Below are positions 1 through 5,048 of a stretch of 9,523 nt of DNA, piece by piece. The notes under the pieces were generated by a model. It was not told the origin of the DNA. It did not search any database and was given only the letters and a program-made list of their open reading frames with translations. Within the stretch, counting starts at the first letter, position 1. Each line of letters begins with the position of its first letter. The position numbers and the translations under genes are program-made. Source of the stretch: Saprospiraceae bacterium (GTDB lineage Bacteria > Bacteroidota > Bacteroidia > Chitinophagales > Saprospiraceae); assembly GCA_020630455.1 (NCBI GenBank), contig JAHDBK010000112.1, positions 1 through 9,523 on the forward strand, in the 5' to 3' direction.

Positions 1-7
1 TTATAAT

Positions 8-202
8 ATGAAAGGAAAGAAGACTGCAAAAAGAAAAGCCAGAACGCCCAAAGAAAACCCGAAAAATGAAAAGGTTTGGATTCGATGTACCAGCGATTTT
101 AAGACCATGCTGATGGATAAGGCACAATGTCGAGGCATGACAATAACCTCTTACTTAGAGTATTTAGTGATGAAGGATAAGCCAAAAGAAAGAAAAGTTT
201 AA
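8..202 (+). CDS. Small ribbon-helix-helix-like DNA-binding protein, 64 aa
   Basis: Probable small transcriptional regulator. After a lysine/arginine-rich N-terminus (residues 1-21) comes a beta-strand (about 22-27, VWIRC), an amphipathic helix (29-43) and a second helix after a short turn (45-55, TITSYLEYLVM). This is the strand-helix-helix layout of Arc/MetJ/CopG proteins, which bind operators as dimers through the paired strands. The ATG has an A/T-rich upstream tract and no Shine-Dalgarno sequence, as is usual in Bacteroidota. It lies upstream of a second RHH-like gene (408-692) and the replication operon, so copy control or autoregulation is a reasonable inference. On the circle this frame stays open 89 codons further upstream, to ATG 9209, with another in-frame ATG at 9248. 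The true start is therefore uncertain. The fold call rests on pattern only. Confidence 0.7.
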   Translation: MKGKKTAKRKARTPKENPKNEKVWIRCTSDFKTMLMDKAQCRGMTITSYLEYLVMKDKPKERKV

Positions 203-252
203 AAAAAATTAGGGGGAAAATATCAAAGCATTCTCTATTTTTGACTAAAAAA

Positions 253-276
253 TTAGTTTGTTGATTTACAAACTAA
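253..276. repeat. Perfect 9-bp inverted repeat downstream of the first RHH gene
   Basis: TTAGTTTGT at 253-261 and ACAAACTAA at 268-276 form a perfect 9-bp stem with a 6-base loop. No T-tract follows, so it is not a typical terminator. It lies 50 bases after the RHH stop codon and next to another dyad at 275-314. It could be an mRNA end, a stabilising hairpin or a regulator operator. Confidence 0.5.
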
Positions 277-314
277 TAGGTGTAAGTTATTTTAGCTAAA
301 GTAACATGCCTATT
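275..314. promoter_or_regulatory. Nested palindrome, candidate operator between the two RHH genes
   Basis: A 20-bp near-palindrome at 286-305 (GTTATTTTAG followed by CTAAAGTAAC, one mismatched pair) sits inside an outer repeat, AATAGG at 275-280 and CCTATT at 309-314. RHH repressors usually bind such symmetric sites near their own genes or the gene they control, and this one lies between two RHH-like genes. The operator role is inference. As RNA it would form a stem-loop. Confidence 0.4.
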
Positions 315-359
315 TGATAAAAAGCCGAAAAACTATTTTTTCTTTTAATAAATATACTC

Positions 360-367
360 TAAATTTG
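360..367 (+). promoter_or_regulatory. Candidate Bacteroidota -7 promoter box (TAAATTTG)
   Basis: TAAATTTG matches the TAnnTTTG -7 consensus of the Bacteroidota housekeeping sigma factor. It would start transcription near 374, about 34 bases before the ATG of the next gene. I see no TTG at the usual -33 distance. A 13-base word, AGCCGAAAAACTA (323-335), lies upstream and recurs before the similar box at 4095-4102. Confidence 0.45.
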
Positions 368-407
368 GGGGAGCTACTTCACTTAGAAACTTTAAAACGA
401 AAAATGA

Positions 408-692
408 ATGACCCAACCTAAAAACAATGGGACAAGTATATCATTTTTAAAAATTAAAGTAATGAATAGTGTAACAAGATTTCGAGCCAAGAAAGGTGAA
501 GAAATTAAAAAGAATAGTGTATTGTTAAAATTAACAGACACTCAAAAAGAAGAAGTACAAAAATTTGCTAATAAGATAGGAATAACAATTAATGAGTTTA
601 TTCTTCAATTAGCAAAAATTTACAAGGACAATGAAGATTGTCCTATTTTTCAAAAGCATTTTTCTAACTTGCTAAAAAAAGTAAAAGCCTAA
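408..692 (+). CDS. Second ribbon-helix-helix-like small protein, 94 aa
   Basis: Likely DNA-binding regulator. The N-terminal third is basic (residues 12-35, with FRAKKGEEIKK). It is followed by a possible RHH core: strand 37-42 (SVLLKL), helix 44-58 (DTQKEEVQKFANKIG), turn ITIN and helix 63-73 (EFILQLAKIYK). A C-terminal tail (74-94) ends in lysines. It sits just upstream of the replication operon and downstream of another RHH-like gene, so control of replication genes or copy number is the simplest inference. An alternative start at Met-19 (ATG 462) would leave the core intact. An overlapping out-of-frame ATG lies at 404. The stop codon falls inside the left arm of a hairpin (684-718). No homologue is recognised by name. 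Confidence 0.65.
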   Translation: MTQPKNNGTSISFLKIKVMNSVTRFRAKKGEEIKKNSVLLKLTDTQKEEVQKFANKIGITINEFILQLAKIYKDNEDCPIFQKHFSNLLKKVKA

Positions 693-718
693 AAAGTGTA
701 CTAGACTTATTAGGCTTT
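684..718. terminator. Hairpin over the stop codon, possible weak terminator
   Basis: AAAGCCTAA (684-692, including the TAA stop) pairs perfectly with TTAGGCTTT (710-718) across a 17-base loop. Only three Ts end the right arm and GAAG follows, so intrinsic termination would be weak. It is the first of five hairpins between this gene and the primase gene. Confidence 0.4.
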
Positions 719-734
719 GAAGTGTATGTCAAAC

Positions 735-978
735 ACTCCAAAACCATTTGGAGTACAACAAAGCGACAACACACATAAGAGATGCAAATTTAAAGTATAT
801 ACTTAATATTATCAAATTTCAATACAGATTTTGATTTTTGATAATTAAGGAAAGTACATAATAGTACAAATATACGAACTTTCAGTAAAAAATGAAAGTT
901 TTAATTTTCGTCTTTTCTTGCCCTTCAAAGCTATACAGTTACTTGACTTTTTAGGATTTACATTTTAGCGTAAATCTT
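735..978 (+). promoter_or_regulatory. Hairpin-rich leader upstream of the replication operon
   Basis: Four further inverted repeats fill this 291-base gap. They are ACTCCAAA/TTTGGAGT (735-742, 747-754); a 13-bp stem with a 2-base bulge (802-816, 837-849), overlapping the 12-bp palindrome AAGTATATACTT (793-804); AACTTTCA/TGAAAGTT (877-884, 893-900), followed by a T-rich stretch; and AGGATTTAC/GTAAATCTT with one G-T pair (953-961, 970-978), ending 5 bases before the primase ATG. The last could mask the start codon region. I find no TAnnTTTG box here. The cluster could be an attenuating leader, or structured DNA used for priming. Confidence 0.45.
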
Positions 979-983
979 AAATT

Positions 984-1877
984 ATGACAATTAGTAAGGC
1001 TATCCAGCCCACCCCAAAAGAACACCCTAATTTTAATAGGGATGACTTTCCTTTAGATAAAATCTTAGAATTTAAAGAGAGCGTAAAATTATACGCTAAC
1101 AGGTCATTTGATGAAGTTTCCAACCTAACAGGTGTGGAGGCTGCAGTTATGCATGCCCGAATTTGTAAGGAATATTTTTTTCTTAGATGTTCCCTTACAA
1201 AAACATGTCCCTATTTACCAAATAGGAGCGAAGCCAGCGACCCACCAGAGCCAGAGCCACCAGTCACTAAAAAGGAAATTTCTTACTTCTTACCACCTAT
1301 TACGAATACAAGACCTTCCCAAGTTGCGACACTTGAACAGGTGTTCAATATCATTACCCGAAATGAGAAACTAAGCCAAGCAACATTTAAAGCTAAAGCC
1401 TTATTTGTAGAATATCTCAATACAGGTAACAAAAAGCCCTATACAAAATTTAAAGACACTTCATTCCCTTTTGTCTCTTTTTCGGGCTTATTCTGTCAAA
1501 TAGGTTCAAAGCATTTACAAACGTACTCTAGTTTAATGTGTTTTGATATAGACCCAGCTAGCCCTATTAATAACCTACCTACTAAAGAACAAACCGAAAA
1601 TTTAAAGAAACTTCTTTTTAAAGATGAAGTATTAAAACCCTCCCTTGCATTTATATCTCCTAGCGGATACGGTATCAAGTTAGTAATAAATACAAATATA
1701 GGTAAGGAACAACATGTCGAAATCTACCAAAGAATTGTAAACTACCTAAATATAACTTACAAATCACAATTACAAGACAGGTTTGATATAGATGTAAAGT
1801 GTAAAAATATCGCTAGAGTCTGTTATCTCTCATTCGACCAAAAAGCATTGTTTTCTAATCCACAAAACAAAAACTAA
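984..1877 (+). CDS. VirE_N/BT4734-like AEP-superfamily primase domain protein, 297 aa
   Basis: Probable replication primase. The C-terminal half carries the archaeo-eukaryotic primase pattern. FDID at 187-190 is the acidic metal-binding motif, SPSGYGIKLVI at 225-235 the glycine-rich nucleotide-binding motif, and RVCYLSFD at 278-285 the third motif with its terminal Asp. This layout is what I know from the VirE N-terminal (BT4734-like) family of Bacteroidota mobile elements. Residues 1-150 are less conserved-looking, with a proline-rich stretch at 86-94. The stop is followed after two bases by the ATG of the helicase gene, so the two are almost certainly co-transcribed and may act as one complex. 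In relatives these domains are often on one chain; here the primase core is separate. A DNA-binding Rep without primase activity remains possible. Confidence 0.75.
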   Translation: MTISKAIQPTPKEHPNFNRDDFPLDKILEFKESVKLYANRSFDEVSNLTGVEAAVMHARICKEYFFLRCSLTKTCPYLPNRSEASDPPEPEPPVTKKEISYFLPPITNTRPSQVATLEQVFNIITRNEKLSQATFKAKALFVEYLNTGNKKPYTKFKDTSFPFVSFSGLFCQIGSKHLQTYSSLMCFDIDPASPINNLPTKEQTENLKKLLFKDEVLKPSLAFISPSGYGIKLVINTNIGKEQHVEIYQRIVNYLNITYKSQLQDRFDIDVKCKNIARVCYLSFDQKALFSNPQNKN

Positions 1878-1879
1878 TC

Positions 1880-3559
1880 ATGGTAAATTATAACAAATTA
1901 GACGAAGTATTAGCCCAAAATACGGCTAAAAATCAAAAAAAGAATAATAAGGCTACAAATAAGAAAAAGCCCAAAATTGAACCTAAAAAGGCTTATCCAT
2001 TAAGTAGAGACGAATATGAAAAAATGTCTTTAGAACATTATATATCTGAACTTGAAAAATTGGATAATGTCGCTGATAACTATGAGGAATGGGTTTATGA
2101 TGTGGGCTTTGCTTTGGCGACACTTGGCGAAAATGGAAGGGACTACTTTCATAGAGTTTCACAACTTAGCACAAAATACGATAGTAATAAATGTGATAAA
2201 AAATTTGATAACCTTATCAAAACGACAAATCATGATGGAATAGGCAACTTTATAAAATTCTGTAAAAATTTAGGTATTGAAGTATATAAGCCTCCACAAG
2301 ATAAAAGATTGTTCACACAGCCCAAACAGACACCAGAGGACATACAAGACACTCCACCAGAAAAAGGAGAACCAGCAGGAGCAGAACAGGAAAACCAGCA
2401 GGAACAGCCGACAAAATCAAAAAAAGAAAAAGGAAAGGTTGCTTTTTTGATGGAAAGTATAGCACAATTTTTTAATGAAAAAGGTGTAAGAAAAAATCTT
2501 GTTACTAATTTTTTAGAAAAAAACGGGAACATGTTAAAAAGTGTAGATATAAACACTTTATATATTGAACGTATAGAAGAAGTACAGACAAAAAGGGATA
2601 TGTTTAACCTTGTTCTCAATTCGCACAGGATAAATTCTTACAATCCATTTTTTGAGTTCTTTGAGAAAAATAAAAACAAAGGTACAAAAGGAACTATAAA
2701 AAAGCTATGTGAATCAATATTGACAGATACAGGAAAAGACGAAAAGGAAGCGGACTATTTAGAACTTTTTTTCACTAAATGGATTGTCGGCATGATAGCT
2801 TGTATTTACCCACGACAACACAACCCATTGATTTTAGTTTTGACAGGTTCACAAAATAGTGGTAAAACTTATTTTTTTAGAAACTTACTGCCTGAATCAT
2901 TACAAAATTATTATGCTGAATCACATTTAGACAAGGGCAAAGATGACGAACTTTTGATGTGTCAAAAACTGCTGATTTTAGATGACGAATATAGTGGAAA
3001 AAGCAAAGTTGAGTCTAAAGAATTAAAACGTCTTGTTTCTGCTAATCAGTTCACACTACGTGAGCCATACGGAAAAATGAACGCTTCTTTTAATCGTGTG
3101 GCTACTTTGTGCGGAACTAGTAATGAACAGGATTTAATTTATGATTATACGGGTAATAGACGGGTTATTCCTGTCAATGTAATTAGTCGAAATACTAAGC
3201 TATTTGATAGTATAGATAAGACCGATTTAATCATGGAAGCATACCACATGTTTAAAGATGGATTCAAGTATCAACTAAATAAAAAAGACATTGAGTTTCT
3301 CAATAGATGTACTATACAAAATGAAGTGCATATTTTAGAGTATGAAATGATTTGTAAGCACTATAATTTACCTACTGAAAACAGTCTTAACATAGAACTA
3401 ACTAGTAGTGATATTTTAAAAGAATTACAGGGACATACATCTTCAAAATTGAACTTGAATAAAATAGGAAAATCAATGAAAAAGCTAGGGTTTCAGCAGA
3501 CTTCAAAAAGGGAAAAAGGAAAAGTAAAACGAGTATGGACAGTCATAGCTGATAGATAA
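1880..3559 (+). CDS. PriCT-2 plus VirE/SF3-like P-loop helicase replication protein, 559 aa
   Basis: Probable replicative helicase partner of the upstream primase. A lysine-rich N-terminus (1-40) leads into a PriCT-2-like primase C-terminal module (about 50-132). A charged, proline/glutamine-rich linker follows (137-186). The ATPase domain (about 295-440) has Walker A GSQNSGKT (323-330), Walker B LLILDDE (364-370), a sensor-like LCGTSNE (410-416) and GNRR (425-428), which may supply an arginine finger. The C-terminus (about 505-555) looks like a winged helix, common in SF3-type initiator helicases. The domain order matches VirE-family primase-helicases of Bacteroidota plasmids and transposons. 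The start overlaps nothing but lies two bases after the primase stop, suggesting translational coupling. The large repeat dyad begins 21 bases after its stop, consistent with an adjacent origin. Confidence 0.82.
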   Translation: MVNYNKLDEVLAQNTAKNQKKNNKATNKKKPKIEPKKAYPLSRDEYEKMSLEHYISELEKLDNVADNYEEWVYDVGFALATLGENGRDYFHRVSQLSTKYDSNKCDKKFDNLIKTTNHDGIGNFIKFCKNLGIEVYKPPQDKRLFTQPKQTPEDIQDTPPEKGEPAGAEQENQQEQPTKSKKEKGKVAFLMESIAQFFNEKGVRKNLVTNFLEKNGNMLKSVDINTLYIERIEEVQTKRDMFNLVLNSHRINSYNPFFEFFEKNKNKGTKGTIKKLCESILTDTGKDEKEADYLELFFTKWIVGMIACIYPRQHNPLILVLTGSQNSGKTYFFRNLLPESLQNYYAESHLDKGKDDELLMCQKLLILDDEYSGKSKVESKELKRLVSANQFTLREPYGKMNASFNRVATLCGTSNEQDLIYDYTGNRRVIPVNVISRNTKLFDSIDKTDLIMEAYHMFKDGFKYQLNKKDIEFLNRCTIQNEVHILEYEMICKHYNLPTENSLNIELTSSDILKELQGHTSSKLNLNKIGKSMKKLGFQQTSKREKGKVKRVWTVIADR

Positions 3560-3580
3560 AAAAGCGATTTTTAAAAGTCT

Positions 3581-3896
3581 GTTACACGTGTTACACGTGT
3601 TACACTACTTTTTAAGGTAGTGTAACACTCATAAGTTATTGATTTTCATTGATTTAAAGGTACATGTTACACTGTTACACTACTTTTTAAAAAAAAAAGT
3701 TTTTTGGGTTTTAGTGGTCTTTTAGGGGGCTGGTGAACAATTTTTATCAAAATGTACCTAAAAAACACTTAAATACCTCCAATACATTCAAAAGTAGTGT
3801 AACACCTGTAACAGTTATACTAAAAAGTTAGTTTTCAATAACTTATGAGTGTTACACTACCTTAAAAAGTAGTGTAACACGTGTAACACGTGTAAC
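3581..3896. repeat. 316-bp dyad with perfect 62-bp inverted arms and GTTACAC iterons, candidate origin
   Basis: Bases 3581-3642 are the exact reverse complement of 3835-3896 (62/62), separated by 192 bp. Each arm holds three tandem 9-bp GTTACACGT-type units plus one inverted unit. Eleven exact GTTACAC/GTGTAAC heptamers occur in all: forward at 3581, 3590, 3599, 3666, 3674 and 3851; reverse at 3620, 3797, 3872, 3881 and 3890. A degenerate copy lies at 3807. The inner pair 3674/3797 shares the outer arms' centre (about 3738.5). An A/T-only run (3684-3698) could melt easily. Iterated binding sites next to initiator genes are typical of plasmid origins. The origin role is inference. Confidence 0.65.
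3597..3628. repeat. Hairpin inside the left dyad arm
   Basis: GTGTTACACTAC (3597-3608) and GTAGTGTAACAC (3617-3628) form a perfect 12-bp stem with an 8-base loop. The same hairpin recurs in the right arm at 3849-3880. Each 62-bp arm can therefore extrude its own cruciform, as well as pairing with the other arm. As RNA the left copy could end the replication operon transcript, though no T-tract follows it. Confidence 0.6.
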
Positions 3897-4094
3897 GCTA
3901 TTAAATAACAAATAATTATAATATCAAATTTTCAAAAGTCCTTTTTTATTTTCTATCACTCCTATAATACTTTGTAATACAAAGCTAAATATATGTGACA
4001 TACAAAATATTTGTTATGTAAAAGTAGCCTAAAACCAACAGGTTTCACGCCTCCACACAGCCGAAAAACTACACGAAATTTGAGAAAAAAGATG
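3897..4094. other. AT-rich spacer between the dyad and the small RNA candidate
   Basis: No gene is seen. The segment holds a palindrome, CTTTGTA-a-TACAAAG (3970-3984), and an imperfect one around 4000-4021 (ACATACAAAAT facing ATTTGTTATGT). A C-rich word at 4050-4069 (GCCTCCAC then CCGAAAAAC) recurs in shortened form at 9020-9036. The easily melted stretch 3900-3930 could serve as an unwinding region next to the iterons. Confidence 0.4.
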
Positions 4095-4102
4095 TATATT
4101 TG
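4095..4102 (+). promoter_or_regulatory. Candidate -7 promoter box (TATATTTG) for a small RNA
   Basis: TATATTTG fits the TAnnTTTG consensus exactly and would start transcription near 4109. A TTG at 4080-4082 is closer than the usual -33 spacing. AGCCGAAAAACTA (4059-4071) lies upstream, with nearly the same distance to the box as its copy at 323-335 has to the box at 360. Confidence 0.5.
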
Positions 4103-4108
4103 TTTTGT

Positions 4109-4240
4109 ACTTTAAATGTTGCTCTTAATAAAAAGGGCATGAGCATTTTAAAATTTCTTTCAAAAAATGTGCATAGGGATTTAATTTTGCACATTCATAG
4201 CAAGCCACACAAAGTATATACCTTGTGTGGCTTATTTTTT
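4109..4240 (+). ncRNA. Candidate structured small RNA of about 130 nt
   Basis: The interval is bounded by an exact TAnnTTTG box at 4095-4102 and a strong intrinsic terminator ending near 4240. Between them lie two more stem-loops: TGCTCTT/AAGGGCA (4120-4126, 4133-4139, loop AATAAA, one G-U pair) and a perfect AATGTGCA/TGCACATT (4166-4173, 4188-4195). A 68-codon frame from ATG 4100 crosses the whole unit and the terminator, which makes it an unlikely gene. Lying between the putative origin and the next gene, the RNA could regulate copy number or a gene in trans. I could not find a convincing long complement elsewhere in the window by eye. No named RNA family is recognised. Confidence 0.5.
4202..4240 (+). 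terminator. Strong rho-independent terminator of the small RNA
   Basis: AAGCCACACAA (4202-4212) pairs perfectly with TTGTGTGGCTT (4223-4233) over a 10-base loop. A, then TTTTTT (4235-4240), follows directly. The orientation fits plus-strand transcription. Confidence 0.8.
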
Positions 4241-4263
4241 ATCTTCAATTCACCATCACCAAC

Positions 4264-4303
4264 TAGCCCCGATAGGGATGGTATGAGAACGGATAGCGAG
4301 ACA
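4264..4303 (+). other. Flavobacterial intergenic element remnant (CCCCGATAG...GGATAGCG)
   Basis: CCCCGATAG (4267-4275) followed by GGATAGCG (4291-4298) resembles the short paired element often found between flavobacterial genes, which I associate from memory with the Flavo-1 RNA motif. The copy is short and probably degenerate. It begins about 25 bases after a strong terminator, as does the second copy at 7831-7880. Confidence 0.35.
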
Positions 4304-4312
4304 TGACCAGAT

Positions 4313-4380
4313 ACCCACCACAAAAAACCGTAGAACAATCTGACCCACTAGGGAGCAGACGGTCAAAAGCCCCGATTTAT
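4313..4380. repeat. Diverged direct repeat, copy A (left flank of the 110-aa gene)
   Basis: This copy aligns with 4818-4883 in the same orientation. Both begin with the identical 15-mer ACCCACCACAAAAAA. In order they then share GTAGAA, TCTGACC, GGAGCAGA and CAAAA, with diverged bases between. The right end of copy A overlaps the stop codon of the minus-strand gene. Confidence 0.6.
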
Positions 4381-4709
4381 TTTATGTCAGGTAATCCATC
4401 AAAAAAGTCAGGACTATCAAATAATTCGTCTAAAAGTGGTTTAATATTTTCGTCATATTCCATGTCCATGACTCTGTAATCAAATTCGTTTACATTATCA
4501 ATTTGATGTGATAAAACTCCTAAAGCTATATGATAACCTTCTAGTTTTCTTTTTACTCTCATTCGATTTTGTTTACTAGGATTGTCTTTTAGTAAATCAA
4601 TATCGCTTTGAATTTTGTGTAATACTTTTTCAAAATCTACGAGATGAAAGTTAAAGCAATCGTAAGTCACTTTTCTTGCTTCTTCTTTGTTAAATTGATT
4701 TTTATTCAT
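4377..4709 (-). CDS. Unrecognised 110-aa acidic protein, minus strand
   Basis: I do not recognise this protein. It is the only convincing gene on the minus strand. The N-terminal 70 residues look helical and mixed-charge (EEARKVTYDCFNFHLVDFEK, then a possible coiled segment to about residue 57). The C-terminus (77-110) is strongly acidic with aromatic residues (FDYRVMDMEYDE, SPDFFDGLPDIK). There is no signal peptide, membrane segment or cysteine cluster. Direct repeats A (4313-4380) and B (4818-4883) bracket it in cassette fashion. A weak -7-like TATTTTCG lies upstream on its strand. It converges on the small RNA unit, whose terminator at 4202-4240 lies beyond its 3' end. An accessory cargo role, such as anti-restriction or an antitoxin, would be speculation. 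Confidence 0.6.
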   Translation of the reverse strand: MNKNQFNKEEARKVTYDCFNFHLVDFEKVLHKIQSDIDLLKDNPSKQNRMRVKRKLEGYHIALGVLSHQIDNVNEFDYRVMDMEYDENIKPLLDELFDSPDFFDGLPDIK

Positions 4710-4794
4710 ATAGCTAAAATACGAAAATACAAGATCATATTAAAAAAAAATTTACCCAAACAAAAGAGTAGGCAACCACCAGAACAGAAAGTAA

Positions 4795-4890
4795 AAACCC
4801 GATATTTCGCACCAATTACCCACCACAAAAAATAGTAGAAGTGTCTGACCATAACAGGAGCAGAAGACCAAAACCCAATATTTCGCACCA
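4795..4890. repeat. Direct repeats in the gene-free stretch 4710-5048, including copy B
   Basis: The 20-base word AAACCCRATATTTCGCACCA occurs at 4795-4814 and 4871-4890 with one difference, 76 bases apart. Between them lies copy B (4818-4883) of the repeat flanking the 110-aa gene. The plus strand is C-rich and G-poor from about 4755 to 4925. I see no gene in 4710-5048 apart from the recombination-type site at its right end. Confidence 0.6.
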
Positions 4891-4968
4891 TTCCGACCTA
4901 ATACCCACTATCAAAATTCTAAGCCGACATACACAGCTATAAAGATTCAATTCAAAATTCCCTATAAA

Positions 4969-5004
4969 AATAATGTCCGATAAGTAAAACTATCGGACAT
5001 TATT
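4969..5004. other. lox/FRT-like site: 14-bp perfect inverted arms, 8-bp spacer
   Basis: AATAATGTCCGATA (4969-4982) and TATCGGACATTATT (4991-5004) are perfect inverted repeats around the asymmetric 8-base spacer AGTAAAAC. The geometry is that of core sites for self-sufficient tyrosine recombinases (loxP and FRT: 13-bp arms, 8-bp spacer), unlike the 11-6-11 of dif/XerCD. The site is 44 bp upstream of a tyrosine recombinase gene and is the only copy in the circle. No T-tract follows, so a terminator is unlikely. An operator is the main alternative and is compatible with the site role. Confidence 0.65.
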
Positions 5005-5006
5005 CG

Positions 5007-5014
5007 TATATTTG
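5007..5014 (+). promoter_or_regulatory. Candidate -7 box (TATATTTG) of the recombinase operon
   Basis: TATATTTG matches TAnnTTTG exactly and starts 2 bases after the right arm of the lox-like site. Transcription would begin near 5021, about 28 bases before the ATG. The -33 region falls inside the inverted repeat, so bound recombinase should block RNA polymerase. Confidence 0.5.
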
Positions 5015-5048
5015 CCTTATCATACTAAAAACTCAAAATCTTACTGAT

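Noticed and set aside
2230..2619. A 129-codon minus-strand frame
   Set aside because: It lies wholly inside the helicase gene, opposite its linker region, and its cysteine/serine-rich product is typical of an antisense shadow.
3581..3896. The 62-bp inverted repeats as ends of a miniature transposon
   Set aside because: No target-site duplication is visible in the flanks (AAAGTCT on the left, GCTATTA on the right). The arms consist of iterated heptamers that continue into the interior.
4100..4306. A 68-codon plus-strand frame
   Set aside because: It starts inside a promoter box, runs through three stem-loops, a strong terminator and a flavobacterial intergenic element, and has no protein-like pattern.
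4795..4890. CRISPR-like array from the 20-base repeats
   Set aside because: Only two near-identical units occur, the interval between them is itself part of another repeat family, and no cas gene is present.
4969..5004. The 14-bp inverted repeat as a simple terminator
   Set aside because: No T-tract follows on either side, and a promoter box begins two bases after it on the plus strand.
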